Assembly: GCA_948144175.1 (NCBI GenBank)
Contig: CANXME010000241.1
Coordinates: forward strand, 57,111 to 121,110
DNA: 64,000 bases
Direction: 5' to 3'
From: Closterium sp. NIES-65
Taxonomy: Eukaryota > Streptophyta > Zygnematophyceae > Desmidiales > Closteriaceae
The position numbers were made by a program, and so were the translations under genes. This document shows positions 1-24,052 of the stretch, piece after piece. Each line of letters opens with the position of its first letter. Position 1 is the stretch's first letter. The notes below the pieces were generated by a model. It was not told the origin of the DNA. It ran no database searches and was given only the letters and a program-made list of their open reading frames with translations.

Positions 1-13435
<13,435 letters not shown>

Positions 13436-13999
13436 TTATTGTTTGGATGAGCACTCCATTTTGAATAAAGCAATACTTTGTTTAACTAGTTTTGATTGAT
13501 GCTTACGTAATTTAGAAAAACGAAATTCATCACAAACGGTTTCTCGAAAACAATTGACTATTTTCTTTTGAAATTTGATACGAGAATACTCTTGAACAGA
13601 TAATAATGTTTTTAATTTTTGTTCATACTGTTGAGACAAAACAGCTTGAACTCTTTGTTTACACTTATGTGCGTTAACGCGTGTAATCATATCATGAATA
13701 CAGGACTCTCCAATCATCTGTGTACTGGAGCGTAAGCTTACACTACGTAATTCATGCTCTTTCATTAACTCAGACAGAATATCTTCCTGAGAAGTCATAA
13801 ATTCCTGTAAATCTGAAAGTATACCAGCCTGTCTTTCATCAAATGTAGCTAAGATTGCATCCCCAAAAGCTCTTTGGGTAAAGATAACAAAACCGATAAA
13901 ACTTAATGCTACAATAATCTCTTCGTTAAAAATGAAGATGTTTTTGGAGCTAAATACACTCAAAACTAAGATAGCTATAAAAGCAAATTCACGCATCAT
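13436..13999 (-). CDS. atp4: atp4 (ymf39), ATP synthase F0 subunit b
   Basis: 187 residues. Subunit b forms the side stalk that holds F1 to the membrane part of ATP synthase. The N-terminus has two hydrophobic runs ([14 protein letters not shown], then [19 protein letters not shown]) with the family block [14 protein letters not shown], followed by a long charged helical part ([15 protein letters not shown] onward). Length fits plant atp4 (about 190). The start ATG lies in an ATGATG that overlaps the TGA stop of atp8, so the two genes are probably on one transcript. Confidence 0.93.
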   Translation of the reverse strand: MMREFAFIAILVLSVFSSKNIFIFNEEIIVALSFIGFVIFTQRAFGDAILATFDERQAGILSDLQEFMTSQEDILSELMKEHELRSVSLRSSTQMIGESCIHDMITRVNAHKCKQRVQAVLSQQYEQKLKTLLSVQEYSRIKFQKKIVNCFRETVCDEFRFSKLRKHQSKLVKQSIALFKMECSSKQ

Positions 14000-14505
14000 A
14001 ATTTTTTCTTTTTTTTTGTTTTGATATTACTTAAAAGACATCTTTGTACTCGTAAGATGTAAATTTCATTCAAGCCCTTAAGACTATCTTTAGGTCCTGA
14101 ATACAAAGTAATAGGAGCACTTGCTTCCAAAGCAGTGTCCTTGATCGCTTGAGAGACACTTATTTCACCTAAAGAACAAAGATACGACTTATTCATAGGT
14201 TTCAATTGATTAGCATTTAAACTATTAATCATTACACTACACCATTTCGATGCTCCAGAAACTGACGAATACAAATAAGAAAGACTACTCTTCAAAGCTG
14301 CTTGCAGAACAACGTCTGCCAGGGCTACATCTTGCTTAGAAGATGAAGTATCTCCACTTTGTTGCGACATTAAATGTGATCGTAGTTTAAGGATTCTACT
14401 AATTTTAGGTAATCCATCATTATATAATAAAATATAGAAAGTCATATAAAAAATACATAACCAAACAAATTGTGTAAAATAGGTAAATTGATCTAATTGA
14501 GGCAT
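13996..14505 (-). CDS. atp8: atp8 (orfB/ymf19), ATP synthase F0 subunit 8
   Basis: 169 residues from the Met of [13 protein letters not shown], the invariant start of this family. An in-frame ATG 14 codons upstream (14547) exists but is not expected. One membrane helix follows ([16 protein letters not shown]), then [13 protein letters not shown], typical of plant-type atp8. The C-terminal part is poorly conserved, as usual. Its TGA stop overlaps the ATG of atp4. Confidence 0.94.
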   Translation of the reverse strand: MPQLDQFTYFTQFVWLCIFYMTFYILLYNDGLPKISRILKLRSHLMSQQSGDTSSSKQDVALADVVLQAALKSSLSYLYSSVSGASKWCSVMINSLNANQLKPMNKSYLCSLGEISVSQAIKDTALEASAPITLYSGPKDSLKGLNEIYILRVQRCLLSNIKTKKKKKL

Positions 14506-15435
14506 TTTTTGACTTCTTTGTTTTAGTTTACTACCATGTTCTTCCAACTAGCTTTCTTTAAATGCTTCGCACATACATAACCCAAGGTTGACTTGCTTTT
14601 TCTCCGCTTCGCGTGTGTCGCAAGCTTTGCTTGCTTTTTTTTTCTTTCCCGCATGCACATAATAAATAGAAATAATGTGCAGGTGCAACTTCTTGTCTTT
14701 CGCGCAGTAACATCGAAGCAAGTATGTGTTTCAGTTTAAAGCAACTTTGTCTTTCGCGCGCGGCTTAAGAACATAATGCAAGCAATTTCCTTCGTTCGAA
14801 GAACTTCGCTTGTTCTAACATAAAAAATATGGGGACGCTCCTTCGCTTGCTTCGCAAGCTCACCGCTGCGCGCCTTCACAAGCAAAGCCTTTTTTTTTCA
14901 CCGCTGCGCGCCTCCGCTTGCTTCGCAAAAAAAAAGGTCACCCGGAGGCCACACAAGCTTTTTTTCTTGCTCACGCCGAGGGACGCTTGCCCCCGCTTGC
15001 TCGCGTGGTGGGCTTCGCTTGCGCTCGCACGGAAGGCGCCATCGCTTCTTTCTTTGCTTGCTCGCCCTAGCGGATAGCCCATCTTCGCAAGCTTCGCAAG
15101 CTCGCCCACCCGGACCTGCGCTCCGCGCCTTCCGGTTTGGCGAAAGCTTACGCTTGCACCGGAGGACAACGTGCTTCGCAAGCTCGCACCGAAGGTGGGC
15201 AGTATTAGGCGCTTGCGGGGGCAAGCTAGCGCGCTTTGCGCATCGCTTGCTTTTATTGTTTTGCAAGCGAAGGCAGCTTCCGGACATTTATATAACTGCG
15301 GACATGAAAACTTCGGACATTTTGTACAGAAACTTTTATAGTTTATAGATTCTTTAATTTCTTTTTTCTTTGTAAAGATTAACTTTTTAAAGAAAGACCT
15401 TCTTTGAAAAGTTACGTATTTTTTTCTTAGCTAAT
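14506..15435. repeat. atp8-rps1 spacer, dense GC-rich repeats
   Basis: 930 nt with no gene recognised. Stacked copies of the CTTGCTTCGCAAGCTCACC, CACCCGGAGGCC and GCGCGCCT units; the 73-nt block 14840-14912 recurs at 47266-47338. Repeated GCGGACAT words near 15297. The many ORFs here are repeat translations. Confidence 0.75.
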
Positions 15436-16074
15436 TTACTTGTTTTTTTGTGTTCTCCGTAAAGTATTCATACTTCTCCGGTACGAAGCACCTTGGCGAT
15501 GCCAAAACGAAGCTTTAGAAGATTGCAATTTATCACGGATTCTTTCATGGCGAGGCCATAACTCTTTCACTACAATATTACCAATTTTGGGATTCATACT
15601 AAGAATCGAAAAGGTCCTCCATTGACTGTGATAGACCTTTCTTTCTACACGTAAACTCTTAGGAAGAAAAGCAATGTGACCTGCTATTGCTACAGCATAA
15701 CCTCCATTTACCGAATTCAAAATAAAGCCCCTTATACGATTTTTCTGTGCATTACACCAAAATTTAGTAAGTTCAGTCCAAACGTTTTTACGTTTACAGA
15801 TCTTTTGCAATGATTTAGGATAAAGTAAATTAGGTTCACCACTGGCAGACTCTACATCTTCAATTCCAATAAGACAGCTTCTAGTTTTGGTGTTTGCCTT
15901 TATAAATTTAGAAGAAGCTTTTAATTCACTTTGAAAACAAACAGATGACCCAGCAAGACCTGTATCTATAACAACTAGATCTCCGCGTGTTTGAGAAAGG
16001 GAAGATTCTAAAACATTTCCTTGTAATTGATTTAAACTTGAGTTGGACTTTTTAAATAATTGTTCAAAATTCAT
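15436..16074 (-). CDS. rps1: rps1, ribosomal protein S1
   Basis: 212 residues. Small-subunit protein of S1 type, with blocks GDLVVIDTGL, GIEDVE, VWTELTKFW and RGFILNSVNGGYAVAIAGHIAFLP, the last being the S1-domain signature of plant mitochondrial Rps1. The stretch KANTKTRS...SASGEPNLLYP is an ordinary variable part. Start ATG at 16074 (MNFEQLF), matching the family N-terminus. Confidence 0.93.
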   Translation of the reverse strand: MNFEQLFKKSNSSLNQLQGNVLESSLSQTRGDLVVIDTGLAGSSVCFQSELKASSKFIKANTKTRSCLIGIEDVESASGEPNLLYPKSLQKICKRKNVWTELTKFWCNAQKNRIRGFILNSVNGGYAVAIAGHIAFLPKSLRVERKVYHSQWRTFSILSMNPKIGNIVVKELWPRHERIRDKLQSSKASFWHRQGASYRRSMNTLRRTQKNK

Positions 16075-16741
16075 AAGGTTTTTTATTGATGATTTTTATG
16101 ATTTATTTTGTTTCAAAATAGAACGTTATTAACTATAAGCTTGATTCTTTAAAAAAGCATAAATTGTGTACATAAAAAAAAATCCTGCACATCTACTAAA
16201 GACAAAATATCCACAGGCCTACCAAATAGAGTAAGAGACGCAAGCTCGCGGTAGGCGAAAGCAAGCACTTCTCTAATCTAAAAATACCTAAAAGTTCGGT
16301 TGAAGGCGCCTCGTTGCGTGCGAGCAAGCTTTGGTTGCCTGGCCTCCGGTGCGAGCAAAGCTCGTAACGCACCGCTTGCAAAGAAAAAAAAGCAAGCTCA
16401 GCGCTACGCGCCTGGGGGATAAAATAAGGCTTTGCAAGCGTGGCCGTTTTGAAAGGTGAGCAAGCTTTGCAAGCGAACGAGCGTACAAACAAGCATACCG
16501 TGTCGCACATATATAATAGTTCGCAAGCTCTTCTAACAAAACGCAAGTGGTCATGCATTTAGCAAAACGCAAGGGGTCATGGGGTAGGTTATTAAGCCGT
16601 GCGCGAAAGACAAAAGCTTGCGTTATTATGATTGAAACTGCGCGAAAGACAAATTAAAGCATAGTTTAATGCACATAATAAATAATATTTCGCAGAAAAA
16701 AAACATTTTGTTACCAAAATTTAGTTAACGAGAAAAGAAAA
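16075..16741. repeat. rps1-trnC spacer
   Basis: 667 nt with no gene. The first 120 nt are AT-rich (possible rps1 leader); the rest carries palindromic repeats such as GCGAGCAAGCTTTGGTTGCC. Confidence 0.65.
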
Positions 16742-16812
16742 GGCTAAGTAACATAACGGTAATGTATTGGATTGCAAATCCTAGAATGATGGTTCGACTC
16801 CATTCTTAGCCT
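16742..16812 (+). tRNA. trnC: trnC(gca)
   Basis: Acceptor GGCTAAG/CTTAGCC; anticodon loop TTGCAAA; T-loop GGTTCGACTCC. Discriminator T, usual for tRNA-Cys. CCA is not encoded. The anticodon stem has a T-T mismatch at the second pair. Confidence 0.94.
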
Positions 16813-17495
16813 AGTTAAAAAAGAGTAGAAAAACGCGAATCGAAAGCAAGCAAAATACTAAACTTTGGTAGTAAGTCTTTTAAGGACCCCATTAGGCTCA
16901 TTAGAATCGTAGCTAGAGGAACCTCATTTCTGCGAAAGGTCAGGCACGAAGCGCGCAAGCTTTGCTTCGTTCGAACCTTGTGGTCGGCCCCCTGCAACCG
17001 GCGCGTACGTTTGACCGGTTGCCAACGAAGCCTTTTGCTAGCTCGGGTATTTTGCTTGCTACGCAAGCTGCTCTTCGGTGCGAGCCTGACTTTGCAAAGC
17101 AAAGCTCGCACAGAAGGCCCCCTTCGGGGCTTCGCGCAAACGTTAGGTTCTTTCTTCGCTAAAACCTTAAGGTTCGAAGAACGCTTACGTCATAGGATAG
17201 GTTCGAACTGCTGCGCATCCTAGAGGCGCGAAGCCTGCGAGCCTAAGCGGTGGCCGAAGAAGGCTTGCGTAATATATGCCGGGTGCAAAGCTTGCGCTCG
17301 TTCTAGCGAAGCTTGCTACCTATGGCCTCCGGGTGAGCAAAAAATTGCTTTGCAAGGCGCTTTGCGCTGAAAAAAAGCTTGCTACCTATGGCCTCCGGGT
17401 GAGCAAGCTTTGCTTGCGAAGCAAGCGTGGCCTCCGGGTGAGCAAAAAAGAGCAAAGCTTGCGAAGGAAGCTTTATTTCATCTTTCGTGCTTTTC
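16813..17495. repeat. trnC-trnF spacer with clustered repeat units
   Basis: 683 nt with no gene. Between 17300 and 17471 three copies of a unit containing GGCCTCCGGGTGAGCAA occur within 170 nt; the 59-nt block 17413-17471 is identical to 26951-27009. 41400-41440 and its mirror share the TAGGCTCGCAGGCTTCGCG motif seen near 17225. Confidence 0.75.
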
Positions 17496-17569
17496 TGTTT
17501 AGAAGTGGATTTGAACCACTGACACAAGGATTTTCAGTCCTTTGCTCTAACCAACTGAGCTACCTAAAC
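17496..17569 (-). tRNA. trnF: trnF(gaa)
   Basis: Minus strand: acceptor GTTTAGG/TCTAAAC, anticodon stem GGACT-GAAAATCC with anticodon GAA, T-arm GTGGTTCAAATCCAC, discriminator A. It lies just upstream of rps2 but on the opposite strand. Confidence 0.95.
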
Positions 17570-17590
17570 AAAATTCAATTGAAATATATT

Positions 17591-18367
17591 ATGTATCTTT
17601 ACAAACTATTGATTATGCAAAAATTGCTAAAAGCGAAGGCCCATATGGGCTTTTGTTCTACCTATTCTGACACTCAACCTTACATCTACGGCTTTCGAAA
17701 TAAAATAGCTATTATAGATCTAGAAAAAACACTTATTTGTTTGCGAAGAGCTTGTAACGTCATTGATTTGATTATAAAATCCAAAGGACATTTACTTTTT
17801 GTTAATACTAATTCAGATTATAATAAAATTATTAAACAAACAGCGCTGCTAGCAAATCAAAGTTATATTAACCATAAGTGGATTGGTGGCTTTTTAACTA
17901 ATTGGAATCACATGCAAAATGTATTACAACACTATCTTCTAAACTCAATTATGGCATCACATGCTTTGCAGCTCTTCCCAAAAAATAGTGGAAAGCAAGT
18001 CAGAATGATGTTGGCTAATCCTAGTTCTAGTTCAGAATCAACGTTGAAAGCATCTTTTTCAACGAGACCTCGTTTTAAAAAGATGCAGAAATGTTTTGAA
18101 GGTCTACAAAAAGGTCATACAGCTTTACCTGATTGTGTTATTCTATTTAATGCAAACCAAAATTCTATAGCTATCCATGAGGCGAGTCTAAAGCAAATAC
18201 CTATCATTTCGATAGTAGACTCAAATCTTTCTAATAAAAACCATAATTTGATTACATACCCTATACCAGCTAATCAAAACTCTGTACATTTTATTTATAT
18301 AGTTTGCAACTCTTTTTTGAAAACTATATTGCATTCGCAGCGTAAACTAAAAGTGCTCAGCAAGTAA
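17591..18367 (+). CDS. rps2: rps2, ribosomal protein S2
   Basis: 258 residues from ATG 17591 (MYLYKLLIMQKLL); an internal ATG at 17615 is the alternative. Signature blocks are YIYGFRNKIAIIDLEKTLICLRRA, LLFVNTN, WIGGFLTNW, PDCVILFNANQNSIAIHEA and IPIISIVDSN, the order and spacing of plant mitochondrial Rps2. The frame is open upstream to 17276, but that part translates repeats and crosses trnF antisense, so I exclude it. Confidence 0.93.
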   Translation: MYLYKLLIMQKLLKAKAHMGFCSTYSDTQPYIYGFRNKIAIIDLEKTLICLRRACNVIDLIIKSKGHLLFVNTNSDYNKIIKQTALLANQSYINHKWIGGFLTNWNHMQNVLQHYLLNSIMASHALQLFPKNSGKQVRMMLANPSSSSESTLKASFSTRPRFKKMQKCFEGLQKGHTALPDCVILFNANQNSIAIHEASLKQIPIISIVDSNLSNKNHNLITYPIPANQNSVHFIYIVCNSFLKTILHSQRKLKVLSK

Positions 18368-18428
18368 GAAGTTGAGAAAGCGAAAGATTCGATGCGAAGC
18401 TTTTTTTTAAGAACAATAAAGCAATTTT

Positions 18429-19184
18429 ATGTATTTTGAAATTTTACGCCCCTTTTTTTTTATGTTAGCTTCTTCTCGTGTCTACCCCTATGTATTAAGT
18501 ATAACCTATTTCTTTTTAGCGATTGCTCTTTATTTAAGTACTTGGGTGGCTCCTTCGGATTTTCAACAAGGAGAAAATTATCGAATTATTTATGTTCATG
18601 TACCGGCAGCTTGGATGAGTATTTTGGTTTATATCATTATAAGTTTCACAAGTTTTCTTTTTCTAGTAACAAAACATCCTATATTCAACTTGTTTTCACA
18701 AATAGGTGCTAAATTAGGCATCTTATGGACTTTGCTGACCTTGCTCACTGGGTGTTTTTGGGGTAAGCCCATGTGGGGAACTTTTTGGGTCTGGGATGCT
18801 CGATTAACTTCTGTCTTAATACTCTTATTTATTTATTTAGGTGCTTTGCGATTCAATGAAATATCTGCAGAAATCGGATCTATTTTTATTTGTATCGGTT
18901 GTTTAAATATACCTATTATTAAGTTCTCTGTTAATTGGTGGAATACTTTGCATCAACCCTCAAGTATAAGTCAATTTGGAACATCTATCCACATATCTAT
19001 GCTTCTTCCTATTTTATTCATGTTTTTAACATTTTTATTACTTGCCTTTGTCTTGCTACTTATAGAAACACGTCAATTTATTCTTAAATCTTATAGTCTT
19101 TCTTTAAGACGTGATCAAAGAGCGAACACAAACATAGGCAGCACCGAAGCTGCGCACGAAGGCGAAGAAAAACGAGCTCCATAA
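18429..19184 (+). CDS. ccmC: ccmC, haem lyase/haem-handling protein of cytochrome c maturation
   Basis: 251 residues. In system I, CcmC loads haem onto CcmE at the outer face of the inner membrane. The tryptophan-rich WWD motif GKPMWGTFWVWDARLTS lies at about residues 112-128; the two conserved haem-binding histidines are seen in VHVPAAW (57) and TLHQPSS (175). Six hydrophobic spans, as in the family. The last 25 residues (ANTNIGSTEAAHEGEEKRAP) are polar and come from a GC-rich repeat that has extended the reading frame. It lies between rps2 and ccmF on the same strand, 61 nt after rps2. Confidence 0.96.
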   Translation: MYFEILRPFFFMLASSRVYPYVLSITYFFLAIALYLSTWVAPSDFQQGENYRIIYVHVPAAWMSILVYIIISFTSFLFLVTKHPIFNLFSQIGAKLGILWTLLTLLTGCFWGKPMWGTFWVWDARLTSVLILLFIYLGALRFNEISAEIGSIFICIGCLNIPIIKFSVNWWNTLHQPSSISQFGTSIHISMLLPILFMFLTFLLLAFVLLLIETRQFILKSYSLSLRRDQRANTNIGSTEAAHEGEEKRAP

Positions 19185-19836
19185 CTGGTCTACATTTTTA
19201 GGTGTGCTTGCGAAGGCGCCTTCGGTGCGAGCGCCAGCGAAGTCAACCACGAACGGGCGAGCTTGCAAAGAGAAAAGCAAGCGATGGAAGGTTTCGAAGA
19301 AAAGGCTCCTAAACGTTCCGTTCCGTTTGCTTCCGGTTGCGACGGAGACGCCAGCTTTGCAAACCCGGCGCAAACTTCAAACTTATGCGCCGCCATGCTT
19401 AATACAAAGCGATGGCACAGAGTGTGCTTGCTTGCGCTTAATGTTGTTCGCCCGCCTTCGGTGCGAGCAAGAATCAAGCGGTGTATCAAAATCGCAACTC
19501 TTAAAAGCCCCTAAAGGCGCCTTCCGTGCGAGCGTAAGGTTGCCAAAGACTCGTTCGATCCTAATCCTAAAGGCGCGAAGCGCGGGGGATCGTTCGCGAT
19601 CGCACCGGAGGCCACGCTTGCTTTTTATCTTAAGCGAAGACCTAAAGTTGCCTCTATGTAGATAACGGACCTTCGCTTGCTTCGCCGGTCTAAACGCACC
19701 GCCTAGAACTGCTTGCTTTTGGTTAGTTCAAGGCGCGAAGCCTTAGTGCCGTTGACGACAGAGCTTCAGTGCTGTGACCTTCTCTAGTTGTCACTTTTCT
19801 AAAGCAAAAGCCTTAATGTAAAGAAAAAAATAGATT
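19185..19836. repeat. ccmC-ccmF spacer
   Basis: 652 nt with no gene seen. Repeat units GGCGCCTTCGGTGCGAGC and GGCGCGAAGCGCGGGGGATCG; ORFs on both strands are repeat translations. The last 30 nt before 19837 are AT-rich. Confidence 0.7.
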
Positions 19837-20322
19837 ATGTACACGGAATGTTGTCATTACTTATTATTGCTTGCTTTATTTACATCCACATTCCTCCTAG
19901 TTTATCCCAATCGCTGCGTGATTGGATCACGTTTACTGCACAAAAATTTATTTTGGATAATTTCTCTTTCTTTTTTCCTTCTTACAAGTAACTTATTCGG
20001 TACTATTACAAGTTATGCTTCCTCAGATTTTTCCTTTTATAATATTTTAACTAATAGTTCGGCGCATTATAATGCGCCGAACCCGATATTTTTTAAAATA
20101 TCAGCAACTTGGTCTAATCATGAAGGAAGTCTTTTGTTATGGTGTTGGCTTTTAGCTTTTTATGGATTTGTCTTTTGTATTATAACACGTTCTTCGTGTC
20201 GTCCTTGGATAAGTTCTAAGCATTCTATAGACACAGATCACTTTGTAATAACTGCTTTTGAAGATCCAGCCCGCTCTAGTCTAGTTGAAGAGAAAAAGAA
20301 AGCTTCGAAGATCTTTCTTTAG
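19837..20322 (+). CDS. ccmFN: ccmF, N-terminal piece (first quarter of CcmF/CcmFN)
   Basis: 161 residues. It matches the start of CcmF, the haem lyase that attaches haem to apocytochrome c: [38 protein letters not shown] and a following hydrophobic span. The block [14 protein letters not shown] is diagnostic. The frame stops in a polar loop after IITRSSCRP; the rest of the protein resumes 703 nt downstream as a separate ORF. An alternate frame carries on for about 16 codons past the stop ([17 protein letters not shown]) and then also stops. Either a genuinely split gene or a gene with an unrecognised intron. Confidence 0.87.
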   Translation: MYTECCHYLLLLALFTSTFLLVYPNRCVIGSRLLHKNLFWIISLSFFLLTSNLFGTITSYASSDFSFYNILTNSSAHYNAPNPIFFKISATWSNHEGSLLLWCWLLAFYGFVFCIITRSSCRPWISSKHSIDTDHFVITAFEDPARSSLVEEKKKASKIFL

Positions 20323-21025
20323 CAAGTAAATTCAATGCTCGCACCCATTATTTTTTTGATTTCAGCTGATAAATTCTCTAACATTTCAAAGCAAAGGCTC
20401 GAACGAGCGCCTGCGGCGCCTATGAGTTAGATTCACACGTGTTTAAATGCGCAGCATATTTTTTCTGAACAAAAAAGGTTTTTTGCTTGTTCTAAGGAGT
20501 GCGTAACGCACCGTCAGAGCGAGCAAGCTTTGCTTGCGACGGAAGACGCGTAGCGTACCGCTTGCGAAACAAAAAACAACTTGCTTTGCATTGCAAACGT
20601 TCTGCGTCCAAAGCTTACGCTCGCACCGAAGGCGCCTTTAGGCTCTTTTAAGAGTGGGCAAGGTCCGTTCTTCGAACGGGCAGGGCTCGTTCGAGTCTGC
20701 GAGCCTCCTAAAGGTTCGCACCGAAGGCGCGTAACGCACAGCGTAAGCTCGCGGTAGGCGTGCCGCTTGCCTTGCTCTATCTGTAGGATAAAAGAGCGAG
20801 CAAGCGAAAACTCTATTCTTAAACTTATGCGACGTAAACGTCAGCGCGTTAGGCACCGCTTACAAACAGCGCAAGCTCGCGGTAGGCGAAGTAAAGGAAA
20901 GGTGCGAAGCGCGGACGTAGAACGATTGCTAAAGCTTGCCTAAAGGTTGCGGTAACGCTGCCTCCAACGGCGCCCTGGCGGAACCTTTAGGCAAGCTTTT
21001 TTTTGAATTAAAAAAGACAAAAATT
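20323..21025. repeat. gap between the two ccmF pieces
   Basis: 703 nt. Mostly GC-rich repeats (GGCGCGTAACGCACAGCG, CCTAAAGGTTGCGGTAACG). No clear group II boundary (GTGYG) or domain V hairpin, and no S-like group I element, so I see no evidence for an intron. Confidence 0.6.
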
Positions 21026-23047
21026 ATGCATGATTTGAATTTAGCTTGGTATCTTTTATGTACAAATCGTTACCAACTGAAGTTAGAACAAAAACGACGA
21101 GTAAATTCCAACGGTATCTTTATTTATAGTGCGATAATACTGTTCTTTTCTATTTTTTTAATAAGCACGTCTAATCCCTTTCTAAAGGTACCTTTTCCTT
21201 GTCTGAACTCTCTTGCTGAGCTTAATCCTGTATTACAAGATCCAGTATTAGCCATACATCCTCCTTGTATTTACGCTGGATATGTAGCCAGTGCCATTTG
21301 TTTTAGTCTTTCTTTATCCTTAATCAATTATGATATAAAAAGCTTAACTAACCAAGGCGCGAAGCGTAGGATCCTTAGGCTAACTACAAAAGACTCTGAT
21401 TCGTCTTACTATGTAAGAGAAGAATCTCTAGAAGGTAGAAAGTTAAAAGAAAAGCAAGCTTTAAATAAACTAGGCGTCAGCGAAACAAGACAGCTTCAAT
21501 TTTGGATTTTAGCTTGTTGGTCTTTTTTAACTGTAGGTATTCTCCTTGGTAGTTGGTGGGCTTACCATGAGCTTGGTTGGGGGGGGTGGTGGTTTTGGGA
21601 TCCTGTAGAAAACGCTTCATTAATGCCTTGGTTATTGGCCACTGCCTGTATTCACATGAAAAAAGTACGATCCAAAAATCTCTTCTTCGTACTCCTTCTT
21701 TCCACCTTTATTCTGAGTATTTTAGGTACTTTTTTTGTGCGATCAGGATTATTAGCTTCTGTTCATAGTTTTGCTACAGATTCAACAAGAGCTATCTATC
21801 TTTTGTTTTTTTTATTATCTATTATTCTAATATCTCTTATAAAATTCTATCAATTCCAAAAGAATCAAAAGCAAGTCATCTTAAAAAGCCAACTAGAACA
21901 AATCTTATATTTACAAAACTTATTTTTTAGTAGTTTTTGTATTGTAGTTCTTTGTGGAACTTCAGCACCTTTACTTTTTCAATGGTTTTGGGGTCAAGAT
22001 CTTTCTACGGGAGCACCTTTTTATAATGGTACACTAATTCCACTATTTACCAGTGTATTTTTACTTTTAGTTATTACGCATTATACTCAATTAAGATTCA
22101 CATCAAAGATCCAGTTTCTTCAAAAAGACAACCAAAACTTCTGGCGAACCTTGGACAATACAACAAAAACAATACTGTTTTTTTTTAGAAGAAAGCGAAT
22201 AAACAAAGAAATGAAAGAGCAAAGATGCTTCGGGCATAAAAACGGCTTGCAAAGCAAGCTCCTTTCTGCTAGGTCTGTTTCGCTTTCGCCGGTGCCTTAC
22301 GCACCGCCTAAAGGATTTTTTTTTTTTTCTATATGCTTATCTTCTATTCTTCATATTATTTGTCTAAATTTTCTAGATTTTTCTTTTTTAGAATCGCTTT
22401 ATGGGACAATATGTATTCTATTAATTTCTAATTTTATTTTATCAAAAAAGAATAGATTCTTACGTTGTGCCAACAAGTTCTTAAAATTTCAACCAAGCCG
22501 TGTCCTAACGGACCTTACTTTTGCTCGAAAGAAAAGTTTATCGATGAGGATAGGCCATACCGGGATTGTTTTTTTTATTGCGGGTATTCTTTTATCAAAC
22601 GCCTTGAAAATACAAATTACTCAACGTTTGCATTGTGGATCAAGGATTCGTTTAGGACCTCAAATTTCTTGTTTAAGAAGCATTGACCATGCTTATGCGC
22701 CCACATATCATTCTATTTGTGGTAACCTTGTAGTTTACCAACAAGGTAAGTATGGACTACCCAATACCGACAATAAAGTAAACCAAACGAATCTTTGCAT
22801 GTTTCCAGAAAAAAGATTTTTTTTTTCAAATCAAGAGTTAACTACAACCAAGGTAGCGATACACACAAATATGCTTACAGACTATTATGGCTTAATTGGC
22901 ACAGGTAGTCTGGAAACTGGTTGGTACACTACTATTATGAAATTGCCCTTTATATTTTGTATATGGTTAGGCTTCTCCCTTGCAACAATAGGTGGCGTGC
23001 TTGGTCTCAAGAGACAGCTTGAAAGGTCTAAGCTAAAATGGACTTAA
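21026..23047 (+). CDS. ccmF: ccmF, large piece: C-terminal CcmFN fused to CcmFC
   Basis: 673 residues from ATG 21026 ([11 protein letters not shown]); the frame is open upstream to 20936 but only through repeats. Order: [29 protein letters not shown], then the WWD haem-binding signature [20 protein letters not shown] at about residue 185, then [24 protein letters not shown]. With no break this continues into the CcmFC part ([34 protein letters not shown]) at about residue 310, and near the end [17 protein letters not shown]. Land plants have this as two genes, ccmFN and ccmFC; here that junction is continuous while a different site is broken. Two polar insertions at about residues 111-155 and 395-430 contain the palindromic repeats. 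Confidence 0.92.
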   Translation: MHDLNLAWYLLCTNRYQLKLEQKRRVNSNGIFIYSAIILFFSIFLISTSNPFLKVPFPCLNSLAELNPVLQDPVLAIHPPCIYAGYVASAICFSLSLSLINYDIKSLTNQGAKRRILRLTTKDSDSSYYVREESLEGRKLKEKQALNKLGVSETRQLQFWILACWSFLTVGILLGSWWAYHELGWGGWWFWDPVENASLMPWLLATACIHMKKVRSKNLFFVLLLSTFILSILGTFFVRSGLLASVHSFATDSTRAIYLLFFLLSIILISLIKFYQFQKNQKQVILKSQLEQILYLQNLFFSSFCIVVLCGTSAPLLFQWFWGQDLSTGAPFYNGTLIPLFTSVFLLLVITHYTQLRFTSKIQFLQKDNQNFWRTLDNTTKTILFFFRRKRINKEMKEQRCFGHKNGLQSKLLSARSVSLSPVPYAPPKGFFFFSICLSSILHIICLNFLDFSFLESLYGTICILLISNFILSKKNRFLRCANKFLKFQPSRVLTDLTFARKKSLSMRIGHTGIVFFIAGILLSNALKIQITQRLHCGSRIRLGPQISCLRSIDHAYAPTYHSICGNLVVYQQGKYGLPNTDNKVNQTNLCMFPEKRFFFSNQELTTTKVAIHTNMLTDYYGLIGTGSLETGWYTTIMKLPFIFCIWLGFSLATIGGVLGLKRQLERSKLKWT

Positions 23048-23980
23048 AACTGTACAATCACGCAAAGAAGAACCTTTTACTTTAAACAGCTTAGATTCTA
23101 AAGAAATAGCTGAGCCCTAAGCCTACGCAAGCATCTCTTTCTATTTTCTACGCTTCACGCGTATTTTCGTTTTGAGTTAGCTTTCTCCATTGGGGTTTGT
23201 GGAGAAAGCCGTATTTTTTTTTAAGAGTACGCTTAGAAAGCTTTTCTAGTAGAGTCATTTAATTGAGTCAAAAGTATAAACACTCTAAAAGCAAAGTCGG
23301 CTTGGATGAGTCTTGCTGTTCAGGCAAACCCAAGGCAGGTAGTTTGAATCTGAAAAAAAGGAAAGTCAAGTCTAGGGTCGATGCGACCTACAACGCCAAT
23401 TGGTTCGCAAACTTGTGGTATGTTCGCTTGCTGCGCAAGTGAGCTTGCGCAGCAAGCGTAGGACACGGTCTGTTGGGGAAAGCTTACGCTACTTTCTGCG
23501 AAACCTTCTTCGAAAACGAGCGTCCGTGCGTTAGGCAACGCCTACAAGGCGCAGACTCGTTTGAAAAGGTGCGTTAGAACAAGGCGCGCAGCGGTGAGCA
23601 AAAAGGCTTTGCTTGCGTGGCCTCCGGGTGAGCTTGCGAAGCAAGCGATGGTGCGCAGCGGTGAGCAAGCTTTGCTTGCGAAGGAAAGAGACCAAGCAAA
23701 GCAAGCGATGGAACAGAGTTGCAAGCTTGCTTGCGCTTAGCCCGCTGCGAGTTTGCTTGCCAGGTCCTTCCTAAGGTGCGCCGAAGGCGCCGTAGAAAGA
23801 TGGTGCGAAAGACATTCGCAAGCGAAATCCTGCCCACGTTCAAGAAGGATCCGTAGCCTAGATCATCACACGCTTTTGATCCATGACAGAATAGACGAAG
23901 AACTTTCTTTCTGGAGACGCCAAGCATTCGAGGCACAAAATACTTGCGGTGGCTACCTTGTAGTTCGGTTAGATAGCGAC
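23048..23980. repeat. ccmF-trnQ spacer
   Basis: 933 nt with no gene. The first 200 nt are AT-rich (ccmF 3' region); 23400-23800 is dense in GCTTGCGAAGCAAGC and GGCCTCCGGGTGAGC repeats. Confidence 0.7.
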
Positions 23981-24052
23981 CTGGAGTAAAAGGATTCGAA
24001 CCTTTGAATGTCGGTATCAAAAACCGATGCCTTGCCACTTGGCTATACTCCA
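23981..24052 (-). tRNA. trnQ: trnQ(uug)
   Basis: Minus strand TGGAGTA/TACTCCA acceptor, anticodon loop TTTTGAT with anticodon TTG, T-loop GGTTCGAATCC, discriminator G. The T1-A72 pair is typical of tRNA-Gln. Confidence 0.95.

Noticed and set aside
14829-15348. Several overlapping ORFs of 80-130 aa on both strands
   Set aside because: Translations of GC-rich palindromic repeats; the same peptides occur in other spacers.
17300-17471. Possible CRISPR-like array
   Set aside because: Units vary in length and spacing and have no regular unique spacers; they belong to the dispersed repeat family.
17276-17590. N-terminal extension of rps2
   Set aside because: Encodes repeat peptides (LATYGLRVSK twice) and crosses trnF; the conserved protein begins at 17591 or 17615.
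19104-19665. Overlapping ORFs in the ccmC-ccmF spacer
   Set aside because: Repeat sequence open in several frames at once; no known domain.
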